Assembly (NCBI RefSeq): GCF_032062135.1
Contig: NC_092861.1
Coordinates: 64,769,608-64,833,607 of the forward strand
Direction: 5' to 3'
Source of the DNA: Pyxicephalus adspersus
Lineage: Eukaryota > Chordata > Amphibia > Anura > Pyxicephalidae
Length of the DNA: 64,000 nt
Numbering within the stretch: the stretch's first letter is position 1; every line of letters begins with the position of its first letter. Under the pieces are notes generated by a model. That model saw nothing but the letters and a program-made list of their open reading frames with translations. It made no database searches and was not told the origin of the DNA. Positions 1 to 15,158 of the stretch are shown here, in pieces. The position numbers were made by a program, and so were the translations under genes.

Positions 1-87
1 GGTTACTTTTTTACGAACGATTTTTTGCCCAATCGATCGTTCGTCGTTCGATTGGAACGATAAAAATTGGAAGTGTGTACGCACCTT
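1..87. mobile_element. end of a TTAA-type MITE (family E)
   Basis: The first 87 bases are identical to 33780-33866. Both end in gtgtgtacgcacctt, which resembles the end of the larger MITE family seen at 2705, 25857, 36780 and 40533. Several short inverted motifs built on cgatcg and gttcg lie inside. The rest of this copy lies to the left of the window. The terminal motif and the TTAA-like edge suggest a non-autonomous DNA transposon; the superfamily is an inference. Confidence 0.6.
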
Positions 88-1024
88 AAGGTTGTAGTAT
101 AGTAAGAGACGTATACAGTATACATGTAGTGAGACGTATACAGAATACTATAAATGGTAACCTGTGCACCAGAAAGCAAACAGATTCTACATACACTGCC
201 CATGTATTGACCAAGCTAATAACAAGTAAATCACACTAGTGGTAACCATCCACAAAAAACACACTAAAAACACTAAAAACAGCTTTTTATGGTGGTTGCA
301 TATAATAGAGACATTCTGCATGTCAGTTTAAGAAAGCCAGTTTATGGTTAAAACACAGCTGAAATAATTTTCTACTTTATACAGTATCCACTCTAGAAGA
401 GCAAGGGTTACTTTCATATACAATTTTTATGAGTGGTAACTCAGGGTATAGTGGTTTTGTAATGATAAAAGATCTTAAGGCTTTATGTGTGAGAAGATTT
501 AGGATTTTATAACAGAACATTTTTTCACCTTCCTTGTTATTTTTTTGCCCCTCTCTCTCTGTTTCCACCTTATGACAGATTTGCCTCTGATGACATGGGT
601 CCCTTATTCCCAGTGGTTCCCTCAGTCCCCAGACTGCACTTCTAGTCGGCCTAACACAGAATATTTTAGCTGAGATGTACAGGTCTGTTCAGACAGGGAT
701 GGAAACTGCGTAGAAATGTTGCCTGTCAATTGAAGAATAATGAACAGACCTATTCCATCCCATGTTAACTGTTTTTTGCAATGATTTCTGAGTGGTAAAA
801 CCTCAGGTCTGAACAAACCCTATCTCTCAGACATTAGTCTAGTCCCAGTGCCAGTCTGTTTACCCGATGGCCCTGGACATGTCCAATTCACACTACATCC
901 CTTCTACATAGGGGCCCTAAATGTTTGGAAACATCTTTTAGTCTTCTTGCTTGGAATGCCTGTTCTGAACATCCAGGAACCCTTGTACTATCCTTAAAGG
1001 ACTCTCCCAGTGTCTAACACAGAC

Positions 1025-1072
<48 letters not shown>
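1025..1072. repeat. (TG)n(TA)n microsatellite
   Basis: A run of alternating TG passes directly into alternating TA, about 48 bases in all. Compound TG/TA microsatellites like this are common in vertebrate intergenic and intronic DNA. The surrounding 88-2704 shows no exon, RNA gene or repeat that I recognise. Confidence 0.9.
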
Positions 1073-1074
<2 letters not shown>

Positions 1075-2704
1075 TTCTTTCAGGCTCATTGGCTTAGTTT
1101 GGGAGGAATAAAATTTCTAAATGTTTTTAGTTTCTGCTTTAATAAATAAAAAAAAATCTACTAAGCCACTGTATGATTTTTTGTAGTGCAATGCATATCG
1201 GTAATCTTATGCACACATTAATAAAGGATGCCACAGGGAGTGTGTGCCCTGGACTCTGAAATGAAAATACCACCAATCAATTATCACCGTTGTCTTCTAG
1301 CACTTTCATGCTAAATGTATGACTCATGTGTACAGTATCTCCAATTAACATGTGATTGTGATAACAAAGCCAGAGCAACTAACCGAGCACATTAAAAAAA
1401 ATCAGTGACAGCGTTTGACACTGTCTGTGGTCAAGCATCGTGTTGTCCAGTCACTTCATTTACTTATATTAAATATTTTTATGTTTTTAGCAAAATGACT
1501 AACCTTACATCTGCTAGAACCCTAGGTGTTAATATGGAAACTTTTTATCACCAGTTTCTTCTGTATTTGCCAAAAAGAGTAAAGAAGAACCAGAATAAAA
1601 ATTTATTTGTACTTTCCAATGTTCAAACTGTTAGGAGCTCTAAATATAACCCAATATATGTGTCTGTTGAGACTGGAGGACTGCCAGTGTGCTAATGAGC
1701 TGATCTTCCAGACCAGACACTCTAAAAAGTGCATGAGCCTTTCCTGATTTCATGATAATGTGAGTTAGTGGAAGTTGAGCTGGGTCTATGCCCACCTTCA
1801 TTGGCTGCCATGAAATATTGAAATGGAATGGGCACCTATAGCCCCTAATGACTTGACTTTTTCCATATTCGCACTTGTTAGGTCGATGGGGGAACTATAT
1901 ACAAAAAGACTTTGCACACATTGATCAGTGCATGTTTGTAAAGTATACCAAGCACCACATTGCCTAGAAAAGAGTACAACAGAAATAAGTGGTTGCAGAT
2001 GTAGCTGGCCACTTTCTAAAAATGTTAAAATGTTACTTGTGTGGGTGTCCGGCGGTAGCTAAAGCTATTAAATTATTGCATAAACCGGGTAGCTAGTATT
2101 TCCAGGAAAGGTCAGCATTGGCAGTTCACAAAAAACGTCTTTGTAAGTGTTCTCCTTATCAATGGCACTGTGGAATTTGACAAAAATTCTTTTGAACTGC
2201 ATAGTGTTCTCTAACCCTGTGTTTATGTACTTTTTCATGTTCCCAGGTTTAGATGTCATATAAATCAATGCAAAGTTTAGGTGTACTGGTATTCATCAGT
2301 ACTCTTGTGTGGTCTGTAACATAGTAGATGACCCACAAATAACAAACTTGTTAGATTACAGAGCACCCAGCATCAGGAAAGGATTATAGACAACCTCGTG
2401 TTTTCTTTTGCAAATTCATAGTGATTCTAGCAGACAGTGAATATTAGCTCTTTAATCATAATTTATTCATACAGTATATCATATGTATACTTACAGGGTT
2501 TTATGTACAGCTTACATAAATGTTTTCTTTGTTTTTGTTTAGCTTTATTGTCTAATGGCTTTACAGGTATCTAAATTCGAAGATTAAAATGTAACATATT
2601 GCAGCCTTCCTGTCCTTAGATGTGGTGAACGCATTTGTTTTATTGAGGCTGTCTTCCCTTTTTTTTTTAGAACTGGTGATCCTGCTAGTAACATACTTCC
2701 TGTC

Positions 2705-3043
2705 TAAAGCTATGTACACATGTCAAACTTTTCTCACCCGATAATCGGCTCAGGGCGGATATTGGGCGAGAATCTGGCATGTGTACAGCCCGCATCCTTC
2801 ATCGTCTGTGGATCCATCCTGGCCAGGACGGATCCACGGATGATGAACGACGAGCGATCGTAATGCAAGGGAAGGGGGAGAGCGCGGAGCAGGAAGCCGC
2901 TCCGTCGTTCTCCTCCTCCCCTCTCCATAGAGCAGAACGGTGATGTATGTACATCGTTCATGCATCGTGCGGTTCTTATCGTTGGAAAGGATTGTGAGAG
3001 ATCCTTTCCAATGACAAGAATTGCACGTGTATACGCAGCTTAA
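2705..3043. mobile_element. MITE family A, full copy, about 340 bp
   Basis: The element starts taaagctatgtacacatg and ends cgtgtatacgcagcttaa, so its ends are inverted repeats. Inside are the GC-rich blocks also seen at 25857-26194: the cccgataatcgg region, the ggatccac region, the aaggggagagcg and cctctccatagag blocks, and a terminal hairpin built on ggaaaggat and atcctttcc. There is no coding capacity. It is a non-autonomous DNA transposon of a family with at least four copies in this window. Confidence 0.8.
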
Positions 3044-3071
3044 GGATCACTCACTGTATCTACTCACACAT

Positions 3072-3292
3072 TGGGGCTAATATTTTAAAGCTCCTCAAGG
3101 CTTGAGAAGATATACTTTTATCAGTGAAGCTGGGTGATCCAGCAAACCTGGAATTAATTTATTTTGTTATTTATTAGCAAATGTTTTCAATCCTGGACCA
3201 GATCCATTTCAGGTTTGCTGGATCACCTAGGTTCACTGATGAAAGTGTATCTTCTCCAGCCTTGGGGAGCTTTAATAAATCAGGCCCACTGT
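3072..3292. mobile_element. foldback (long inverted repeat) element
   Basis: The left arm (about 3072-3150) contains taaagctcctcaaggcttga and gggtgatccagcaaacctgg. The right arm (about 3210-3292) contains the reverse complements, ggtttgctggatcacc and ccttggggagcttta. Arms of roughly 78 bases match closely around a short AT-rich centre, so the whole could form a long hairpin. A single arm of the same family lies at about 45600-45690, which makes a dispersed foldback MITE the best reading. Confidence 0.75.
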
Positions 3293-3994
3293 ATCTATGG
3301 AGTTGCAGCTTCCTTTTTGTGACAACATGCTACTACTTTCTTTGTCCCCAATACATAAGAGGGGGTGTTTTGTAGTTCACAGGAGAGATATTGGAAAGCT
3401 AATTGTTTGAGAAGTCAACTCTTGTTTGATGTTTTTAGGGCACTCACATTGTCCTAAATTACAACACCAACAGTCACTTTAATCCAAAATATTAGCCAAT
3501 GTGATGCCGGACTGAAATATCTATTTAAACTTCTCTGTTCACTCCTAGGCTAAAAAGAGATGACAACGCCTACTCAGCATTCCTTTGACTTCAGAAATGC
3601 TAGGTTAATGACCTCCACAACCGTCTGTCTAAACAGGGCCTCATTACTAAATTATTTTTTAGTAACAGATCTAGGGCTTGTCACTCTCATGCTCAGAGTA
3701 CCTTGTTCTTATTCCTGATTTTATTTTTAATGTTGTGAGACCCTTAGGACCTTTTCCTTACACACATATTCTTTGCAGTACATAGGTGACTTGTGGTCAG
3801 ATGTCGGTCCTAATTTAGGTCTGGTTCCCTGTTTTGTACAATGTGAATTGATCTATGTCTTTTGTAAGGATTTATAGAATAGAGAATCTTACTGGAATGA
3901 AATAAAAGAATTGAATTAATCTAATGTAAGGAGGATTTTATTCTTGGGTTTTGATGTACTTTAATGTGCTTTTTTGTTCATTTTGGCATAGAAT

Positions 3995-4070
3995 ATTACA
4001 GATGTCAGTAATGAATGATGGTACACTATATATTTAAAGTGTTCCATCATTCAGTACTGAAGTCTGTAAT
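3995..4070. ncRNA. microRNA-like hairpin 1 (candidate)
   Basis: The 5' arm attacagatgtcagtaatgaa and the 3' arm ending ttcagtactgaagtctgtaat pair over about 33 bases, with a few mismatches and an AT-rich loop near 4030. Size and shape fit a microRNA precursor or a small palindromic MITE. A second hairpin starts two bases downstream. I do not recognise either arm as a known microRNA. The strand is undetermined because the structure is near-symmetrical. Confidence 0.35.
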
Positions 4071-4071
4071 A

Positions 4072-4148
4072 GAATGTTGTGTGCACTAGATTTGTCTTAG
4101 TGATATATAGTATAAAACACTAAGCCATATCTGGTGCACACAACGTTC
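4072..4148. ncRNA. microRNA-like hairpin 2 (candidate)
   Basis: The 5' arm 4072-4102 (starting gaatgttgtgtgcactagat) pairs with the 3' arm 4118-4148 (ending ggtgcacacaacgttc) around a 15-base loop. Read as plus-strand RNA, 29 of 31 positions pair if two G-U wobbles are counted, which is a very regular stem. It lies in tandem with hairpin 1. It could be a processed microRNA precursor or the core of a foldback MITE; sequence alone does not decide. Confidence 0.4.
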
Positions 4149-6800
4149 TGCACTGACAGGTGTTTGCTCTGTACTGGGCACCTGTTTATCCTTCCTGATC
4201 TGACCTTGAACTGCTGCCAGCTGTTTCCTGCTTATCAGGAAAGGCCATTTTATGACCAAGTTTAAATCCTCATACTCATTCCTATTTTGCTTCATATTCT
4301 AGAATCCGTAAGTGTTTGATAACATTAAAATCACATATCAGCATCACATACATGCCTACACTATATAATTCCTTACCCTACTTCAAACCCTTTAAAATCA
4401 CATGCATTTATGTATATGCATTTTCCGCTATATAAACTGAATGCAGAAGAATATTGTGTTTATAAATTATTATTCAGCTGATTATGACTGCTCATTAAAA
4501 ATGAAAGAGCAATTACAGGCAATAAATGGAGTTTGTCATTGATCTAACATGCTGCCCAGGAAATGTTCCCTATGAACAAATACACAGAGGGAGAAGATTC
4601 TTCTGGGATGTGTCATTTTTAATTGGAAATCCCATGAACAGGGTGTGCTACAGTAACTAAGTATTTCCATTATCTAAGATGGGTATGTTCTGTATTTTGT
4701 TCTGTTTCTGTAATGGTCTTGCAGTTGAATTCCAGGAAGAGAGTTGAACTATTCATACGAACTGTTTTATTTGCCAAACAATATAATTCATTTCTGTTTG
4801 GTCAGTCTGTGCTCCATGTAGCCAGTCTAGGTCCAGTTACACACACTACAATGTAATTATTTCAATACTAAATTTTAACAAAAAAGTGTGTTAAGCTTCA
4901 TAGCACTAAAACAATATATGATCTGTGTGCATGTGTGAAAAGGCAAATATTGCAAAATGTATCTTCGTAAATATATTCAACAAAAACATCAACTGATGTA
5001 ATAGTGTACTGTGAAAAAGGTATGTACATCATTAGCCTTAGAACCTGGCATTGCCCCTTTTATGAAAAATGACTTCCCATTTAAATGACTGTCCACCGGT
5101 CTCTGTTATTGATTTGCTGACATTTTTGGTCAATCTCCAGTTCATATTTTTTTGTGGCATGTTGTTTGTTGGTTTTCTTGCAATAACTTCCTGTTTCAAG
5201 TACCCCTAACAACATTTTAATGAGATTTATAACTTAATCTAGTCCAGTCCATAACTTTCCATTTCTTCTTTCTGATCCTGAATCTTCTGAATCTTCATGT
5301 TGGAAGATGCATTTCTGGTTTACCTTTCAGACAGATGACCTTACATTTTTATTAAGTATACTTTGTTATGATGCAGGATTCGCAGTTACCTTGATAATGA
5401 AAAGCCTCTGAATCAGTAAAGCAAACATGACATTTTTAATTATCCTATGTGTGTACATAGCCTTAGGCGGCCCATGTGATAGAGCAAGGGTACTGACATC
5501 CATTGCTGGCTGATGGGCTGGGGCCAAACCTGGGACATTCCAGTGGAAAGTGGGACATTTAGGAGTTATGTATCAATGCCATGTTCTCCTACAATATAAT
5601 GATATAATTTAATGTATATGTATATATTACATTATATTATATAATGTAAAAAGCATTATATACACACTGGTATCATGGTTTTATCATGTTGAAGTGTTTA
5701 GAACTTTTTAACAATGATAATGATATATAATATATAATAAAATACAATATTAGTCATATTATGTACTACACATCATTGTAAATCTAAAACAAATTTTAAA
5801 GTAAAAAATTAAATATTAACATGCCCCGATGAAAATGGCAATTTGTAACTAACTCTCAGTGCATATTGGATGTTACATCTGGTGTCATCTAGATTAAGCA
5901 CTAATTAATGTATACCTTTACACTTGTGTATTATGGTGTGGCACTTACTTTGTGCTCCTAGACATTTTAGGAATCTACATGTTGTTTTTCCCGGGGCCTC
6001 CTGATGTGTGCTGCCTTACTCAGAACATCATGCTTCATGAATCAAGCCATTTTCCTTTATTAATGGACCAAAAATAATCAAAGTTCCAGTGCCTAATATT
6101 CTTACCACAGCATTAAAAACTGAACATGTAATCCAATTCTTTTCTATTATATCCAAAACCCAAATATATTAAGGTGTAGTTGTAAAAAGAATTGAATGAT
6201 TATTATATACTGAATGCAAAAACAAGCTTTTAAATCCTAAAGGTATCATATGATAAAAAAAAAATATGGAGACTGTTATTATGGATCTACTTCTGAAAAC
6301 ACTGGCTGCCTGGCTATCCTATGCTAAAATATGGTTTGAGTCATTAAACGAGCATACAAGTAAAATCATAGGCAAAGCAGGATGTAAGTACTTGTTCCAT
6401 CCCAATGCATTAGAAATAATTATAGTGTTATTAAGCCTAAAGACAAAAACAATTTTCTTGTAGTTATACTTGGTGTGATTAGTATATGCTCTGTCTCTTA
6501 AATCATACTTGCACCTATCCTTCTGAATAGGCTTGTCAGATCCTTTAGTTCACTTGCATGGACTTGTATGGAATGCCATTGCAAGCCTCTGCAACATGCA
6601 TGCTATCCCTGTGTGGTTTCACCACTGCAAAAACAATAGCATTTTGGAAGCCATGTTTTATGTATCTTAAGGGATATCTACTTTTTTTATGAATGGTATG
6701 ATAGTACATCCAAGTTAATAGATCAGCTTAACAGCCAGGAAGCTAGCATATTTAGGGGGTAGCAATGGCATAGAATAAATGATGTAGCCTTTTATTTTAA

Positions 6801-8488
<1,688 letters not shown>

Positions 8489-8990
8489 CATTTGTTTTTT
8501 TTAATTTTCTTTTATCCTTGATGCACAATAGCGTAGGTCTACTGCCAAGTTTAAATGCATTTCTTTCCTGTAAGAGACTCTATGTATTCCTCAGATGACG
8601 CCTTACCTATTGTCTTCAAACAATACAGAAGAGGTTTTGCTGGTTTAACTTTTCAAAGAAATTATTGGTGTTTATTTGTAATTCTCCAGGCCTGATTAAA
8701 AAAGGTTAAACAGATCCAGTGTATGGTATTATTGTTGCTATATTAAAAAAACTGCCTGTAGTTTATATTGTTTCAGAACATTTTTAATAAGGTTTGGAAA
8801 ATTAGTTATTATATGCATACATAAAATATGCAGGAACATTTCTTCTATTAGCAACAATGATAAAATACTTAATCTTTGTCAGTTTGTGCATCTGGTTTGG
8901 AAACTACGAAGAATGAGTACAGTGGTATTCCTTAACAAAAACACAATATAGCATATGTCAAGCCAAATAAAAATATGTATGTAGTATCTC
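8489..8990 (+). other. bag2: bag2 3' UTR with polyadenylation signal
   Basis: AT-rich sequence follows the bag2 stop codon. A canonical AATAAA lies at 8966-8971, about 480 bases after the stop, so the mRNA probably ends near 8985-8995. An earlier weak signal may exist, but none is canonical. Confidence 0.6.
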
Positions 8991-9305
8991 TCCCATGTAT
9001 GCACATATCTCCAAGTTTTATTACTTTCAAGACTTCAGCCAAACAACCGATGATGTGCCAGACACTAAATCATTTTTTATTTTACTGTAGTGCTGTTTTA
9101 TTTGTTTTTGGTGTGGTCAGGGAAAACTACATGAATTTATACACATTGTATAATGTCATTTCGCTGTCATTTCGGGACGAACAAGAAACCTGCACGGATG
9201 TAGGTGTCAAATGTATGGAATAAGGGTGGAGTTAGCCATATATCAAGTCTGTAAATCTGCTCTGCCAAGATGTTTGCCTATCGGTGTCGTATACCTAACA
9301 TGTAT

Positions 9306-11200
9306 TCAATGTGAACTTAATGCCCTTTGGTCATGCCAAACAGTGTTCCTAAAAAGATCAAATACATCTTGGAGTTGGGTGGGAGATAAGGTATGTTCTA
9401 AATAGGGTAACCTAAAGTACCAAAAAACTTTTGAGGATGGGTATCCATATGCTCGGTGGCTTCTGTCATATCTATAACCATAAGTGACTGCAGGTATTGA
9501 ATAGGCTGAGCAGTAGGAGGAGTAGGCACTAGCCACTGCATCAGTATACATTTCTGTGCTGCCAGGAGGCACAGGTGCTCGAATGTGGAAACCAACACCT
9601 GGTCAGTCGGGACAAGGGGATTGTTAGATACATCTGTATGAAATAGTTCCAAATAGCACATTTAGGACAAGCTGTAAGTCGGTTGGAAAATGTCTGAGGT
9701 CTACCTTTTAAATAGAAGGCATAGTATGCCCTATGTATAAGTTTAAATTGCAATTCCCGCAATTGCTCACTAACTATGCCTTAGTGTACACATGCCCAAC
9801 TTGATTCAAGCATATCTAATGTGTCAGCTTAGGAGTTATTCAAAAAGGATGTCCAGCGTTGTACAAACAATTGGGATGGCATTAGTTTGTTGTCCTCATT
9901 CACCGGTATAACCTGTATTTTTTTACACCTCTCCACTCCCAAAAACTATAAGCCTTGAACATGGTTCCCTGCGTAACACCAACTCCGCATTGGCATATTT
10001 TTTTGGTTTCCCTCCAAGCTAGTAAGGTGTCCCTAAAGAGTAATGTTTTGGAGTACATCAGCATATGAGGTGTTTAACAAGCCCAGGAGAGCTTCATGTT
10101 TTACCACAGTGTAGTGTGCATTTGGTATGTTCAATAATAGTGGTCAGGTCTCTAGTTGGGTCCTTGAGAAACAACATACCATCATCAGCAAACATAGCTA
10201 GCTTGATTTGTTTGCCCTGAATACCTATTCCCTTAAATACTTGGTAGTCATGAAATGATCTTGCTAGAGGTTCTATGGCTAGATTAACTAAAAGTGGGGA
10301 AAGTGGACAGCCCTGGTTGGTCCCAAGGGAAAACTTTGTGACAGTACCCCTGCAACTTGGATTTGTGCTACTGGATTAGCATACATTGACGCCCAAAAAG
10401 GTAACTATGTTGCAATGGAAACCAAATTTTGAGCACTAACTGTAGCCAAGGTCACTCAATACTGTCAAATGCTTTCTCCGCGTCGAGCGCCAGAAGGGCC
10501 AGAGACACGGGAAAGGAAACCCCCAACCATGCCTGCTCCAGTACTAGCAGAAGCTTTCTGATATTGTACGTTGTGGATTTTCCGAGGACAAAGCCTGCCT
10601 GCGCAGGGCTTACTAGTGGCGACAGAAGCAGCGCTAAGCGATCTGCAAACATTTTGGAAAGTAGCTTGACATCTTTATTTAAGAGTGGAATTGGGCAATA
10701 AGAGCCCAGATCAAGTGGGTCTTTGTGCTTTGAGTAGTACCTTGATAAATGCCAAATTGCCAGATGCTAAATAGGTAAAGGATGAAAACATATCAGTATA
10801 CAGTGACACAAGGGAGGGCTCTACTTTATCCACTAAAATTTTAAAGAACTCAGACAGCAAGCTGTCTGGTCCCGGCACTTTACAGTTTGCAGCCTTTTGA
10901 TGGTGGATATAACCTCTTCCTTTGTAATGGCTGAGTTTAAGTGGATGTGTGCTACCCCTAAAAGTTTAGGGAGGGTTAATTTATTAAGAAAACATTGACT
11001 CAGTGATACATCACTACCCTGCATGGTATACAGTGAACTATAGAAGGAAGCAAAGGTAGAAGCAATGTCTCTTGGAGATTTATGTTCAAAATTTTGTGAG
11101 TCCCTTATAGCAGTTATACGTGGCACTCTGTAGCCTTTAGCTAGAATAGCCTGTAGCCTGCCAGTCTTGTTCCTGTAGTGGAAAAACTCCACCGAACAGT
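9306..11200 (-). mobile_element. L1/Tx1-like LINE, ORF2 3' half, degenerate
   Basis: On the minus strand, broken reading frames follow L1 ORF2 order from high to low coordinate. A linker encoding MEFFHYRNKTGRLQAILAKG lies at about 11190-10840. A reverse transcriptase block at 10652-10452 contains SPAQAGFVLGKSTTYNIRKL and the LDAEKAFDS motif. C-terminal pieces at 9760-9400 contain KLIHRAYYAFYLKGRP and CLLAAQKCILMQW, typical of the L1 C-terminal region. Several stops and frame changes separate the blocks, so it is dead. The 5' part is missing, as expected of a truncated insertion. Confidence 0.85.
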
Positions 11201-11240
11201 AAGATCTAATAGTCGAGTCACACTGGCTTATCCAGAAGTC

Positions 11241-13131
11241 GCAGGACCTCTTTGCTCATAGCCAAGAATCTTTATCAGCAGGGGAAAGGGAGTTTTTTTA
11301 AATCACATGAGCTCGCCTGGCTTGTGTGCAGACATCCATGTACTTACTTAGAGTCTTCCTCTTGGTCGAAGCTACATGGGCCATGATATTGCCCCTGCCT
11401 TAAACTGCCTTTGGAATATCTGTTTTGTAAGTGTGCAAATGTGCACAATTGCAAATGTGCTTGCAGTGTACATTACATCTCATTTACTCTCATCTCTAAT
11501 GTTGGATGGTAGGAAGGTCAATTAGGTGTGGCCACATGACACCTAGAATAGGAAGAAGAATAGATGGGAAACTACACATTTCCAGCATCCTTCACTACAG
11601 TGGAAACCACATGTCTACATGAGAAGGGGAAAAACTTGCAGTCACAAGAAAGAGGTGGATTTGTTGAGATGAAACTGAAAGACCTGAGAAGTCCCTGGTT
11701 GTGTAGGTGCACAGCTACAACCAAACACAGGCATGCCATGACATTTTACATTTGTAAAATTCAGTTCCAAAGGTAATACCTATAATTTACACTAATCCAT
11801 ACAATTGGTTTAATGGTTTTCTTTGTTCAGTTATGCGTGTAGTCAGGCTTTAGGAGCTTGCAGAAAAGGGAAAGCCAGATACAGCATTTTTGCAGTATGA
11901 TATTTGATGCCATTTACAAGCATCATGTTTTATTCTCACTTAAAACCAGTAGTAATAATGCATCATGCTCACATAAACACAGATTTAATACCAGAGAGAT
12001 AATGAAATTTACTGTTAAATGTAACCACTACCCAATATATGCAAATATATGCCAATAGCACTAAACTGTAAAAAAAAAAAAAAAAAACTGTACCCATAGA
12101 TAATGCAGACTGATTATACTGAACTCATTTGGAAAATCCTTGTTTCCAGTCTGGTATATTGCTTTAAGCAGATGCTCAGATGTACATTAGAATAATGAAT
12201 AAAGAAAGTTTCAAGATGCCCTCTAGAAGCCTCTAAAATATATATAGGAAGAAGGGCATTCTTAGACACTGACGGAGGGGTATTGTGTTCTCCTTTCTGT
12301 GTTTTCCTAGTCCTCCCAAATATTATTAGAACGTATAAGTAAATGCTTTTTCGATTTTTCAGATAGTGTTCTCATTGATTTGTATTATGACATCTGAGCC
12401 CAAAGAATGCCCTGAAAACTGTTTCCAACAACGTTTTTTTTACTCCCTCAGAGACTCCCTCAGAAAAATAACTTCATTCAAACACTTTTGGAATACTTAA
12501 CAACCACTACCTGTTGAGACATCAAACACTTTCCTAATCAGAAGCCCTTTAAAGTGGAAGTGAGCTTTGTGTACTAATGCACCAAAGGGGAAAATATTCA
12601 TGCATTAGATAAAATTGTTTTATTTCTGCTTTCTTATATAACTGTAGAATTACTTGATCATACATAACAGCTTCCTGAAATAATGAACAGGTCACACAAG
12701 ACAGTTAGGCAGGCTGCACCCATACTCAAGTATACATCTGTAAAGCTGCTGTATGTTGAAAATAATTCAATGCATCACAGAGTCAATCTTTCCATTCCCT
12801 ACCGCCTTATTAAAAAACAACACTGGACATGTTTTTTCTTGAGTTAGTATGCATTAGAAGATGAGGATGTGCAAAAACAAGCTAGCATGATCAGGTAATA
12901 TTGTAAAACAGACTAGCTATTATCCCAGACGTAAAACAATCCCAAAGACATAAAAATTTTGTTACAGAATGTGTTATCATGGAAAATGTCTCATTCTCCA
13001 ATCATGTCCTATAAATTTTTTTCCTTATTTCTTGGTTCATTGTAAAAGTGTAAAACTTCTGTAACCCATTGTTAAACTGTAAGCTGTTTTTGCTGATAAA
13101 ACTTTCTGAATAGCTAGGTTGTGCTATAGAA
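11241..13131. other. intergenic stretch, nothing recognised
   Basis: No exon, RNA gene or known repeat family is seen. There is an A-run near 12070-12088. Open frames here are short and carry no domain signature. Confidence 0.5.
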
Positions 13132-13352
13132 CAGTGATTTTCAACCACTGTGCCACAACACACAAGTGTACCATGGGAAATGATCCAATTTCAGTTAATT
13201 GGTCCGAAAATTATTTTTTATTTACTGCAAATAATTTGACTTAATTTGTCTATACTAGCGATGTTAGGCAGAACAAAGAAATACTCTTCCACTAGATGGT
13301 AGCAGGTAGCTAATAACATGTCTATGTGACATTGTTTGGTGGTGTGTCGTGG
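13132..13352. mobile_element. hAT-like MITE, copy 1
   Basis: The element begins cagtgattttcaaccactgt, a hAT-type terminus, and shares long blocks with 22749-23026, including ggcagaacaaagaaatactc and caggtagctaataacatgtc. The far end is degraded here. There is no coding capacity. Orientation is the same as the second copy. Confidence 0.75.
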
Positions 13353-14379
13353 CTTGTGCGGGAGGGCTATAAAGTGGGTGTAGCTTGTACAGAGTCAACT
13401 GGAGTGGGTGGCTCATGTCCAGAGTGTGGAGTGTGTGATTTTCAATTGATTCAAATATTTTACCTTTCTTGGTTGAAGAACTCCAGTGAAATTGACAAAT
13501 GTTGTTTGAGCTAATCTTTTCGTTCGCTCCAACCACCTTCATGGTCACTGCAGTGACCAATGTAAACTAATTTTTACCATTCTGTGTGTTTCTTTGGCAA
13601 TTTTAGGCACAATTTCAAGTCATGTTTTTTTATGATCTCCTCTCAAGGGTAACTCACAACCTACTGACTGGACTGCACACGTTATAAATTGTCACATACC
13701 ATTACTAAGCTTCAATGTACCACTTCCATTCCTTTCTAAAGGATGCCATTCATCAGCTGCATTCATCGTGATGTATGTATGTTTAACACTGTAAATACTA
13801 CCCTAAAAAGAAAGTCAACTGCTGTCTAAACAAAGAGATCCGAGGACTCCATAAGTCTGACACTCATGCAAAAACATATTCACTTATGTCATCAGATTGC
13901 TAAAAGTAAATAGCTTAGTTGGAAAAAAAAACATGGAAATGCATGTCATGAAATAAGATACTAATTTCACCCTCTTAAGAGATTTAATATGATGACTACT
14001 TATGTCTGATCACCTAATATCATTCATTAGTTCAAAATTCTCTCTCCCCAATTATGTTTTTTTCCCCTCCCAACCTGGAATACCACCTCTTCGTTATCAG
14101 AATAAAGAATATAGACATCTCACACCTTCTCTGTTTTCTTCCGTACCTCAATAGATGATACACTTTTTTCAACAGATTGCATTTACTCCATGGATCGTAG
14201 GCTCTTTCTCTTGTATGCTGCTTTATATTCCTATGCAAACTATTGGCTCCACCCAACTTTGGCATCCTTCTTTTTCTCAAGCTTAGTATTAAAAAAAAAT
14301 TCTCACTTACTATGCAATGCAAGTATGCTCTGATATGCTTATTATTACATATACATAATGTCACACTTACCTCTTCCTC

Positions 14380-14895
14380 ACTAAAGCATAGACACCTCTC
14401 TCCTGCACATGCATGCAGTTCTGACTCTGGGAGTGCCTACGCTACTAAGCTTCATCAGTTTTGTCCAACCCACTGGCCTATCAGAAAATAGCTATTTTGC
14501 TAGCTCAGAGACAGCACTCGACATTCGTGCAATGCGTCTCCTCTAGTGCCAAACCCCTATCTTCTCAGCAAGTTCCTGTACAACTGTTGCTTGATTCAGT
14601 GTTTCCTCTGTCCAGCTCCTGCATTAACCCCTTTTTTGCCCAGTATGTTGTTTTCCAACCAATTCTCTTGTGCTGTTCCTGTATTCTTCTCTGTCTGTGG
14701 ATATCCCCGAGTCACCTGTGCCTCCAGATGCTTCCAGTGTCTCCTGTGTTCCCTGTGTCATTGGCATTTATTTCCCAGATCCCTGGTATTTGACCCCTGG
14801 CTTGTAAACTGACCTCTTTTGCTTGCTGCCTGCCCTGACCCCGGCCTTCCTTGACCATTCTTCTGCTTAGTGATTTGGTGCCGTGAATCGACACA
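14380..14895 (-). repeat. dispersed repeat family R, copy 1
   Basis: Read on the minus strand this region matches 24505-25105 in order: an acacaggagacactgg block, a gggatatccacagacagag block, a ggggttaa...caggagctggaca block, a gctagc...atagctattttctgat block, and an end near agtgaggaagaggtaa. The two copies are in opposite orientation. There are no convincing frames. It may be an LTR or a non-autonomous element; the type is unknown. Confidence 0.7.
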
Positions 14896-15158
14896 TTGGC
14901 CCTTTCTCAGGGCTCACACCACTTTCGTGCAAGCCATAACGCCCCCTAATGGTCCTGTCTTCCCAGCATGACACATACATTGTAAGTGCAAAAAATGTAT
15001 TGCATACAGAACCCAAATAGAAAAAAAAATTCTTGTTTACAGTTTTTAGGCATTTATAAAAATAGTTTTCTAGCAGTTCACTGCTCAGAAATGTTCAAGA
15101 AACACTCGAGTTATCATAGCACAATAACTGAAGAGGTTGCAAAATGTTCTTTTTTCAG

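Noticed and set aside
42..57. cgttcgtcgttcgatt as a regulatory site
   Set aside because: It is part of the MITE end repeated exactly at 33821, so it is explained by the transposon.
9211..9405. Plus-strand open frames over the first L1
   Set aside because: They are antisense shadows of the degenerate minus-strand L1 ORF2 and flanking DNA.
14032..14364. 110-codon basic minus-strand frame
   Set aside because: Composition follows the AT-rich, pyrimidine-rich plus strand; there is no domain, splice context or repeat match.
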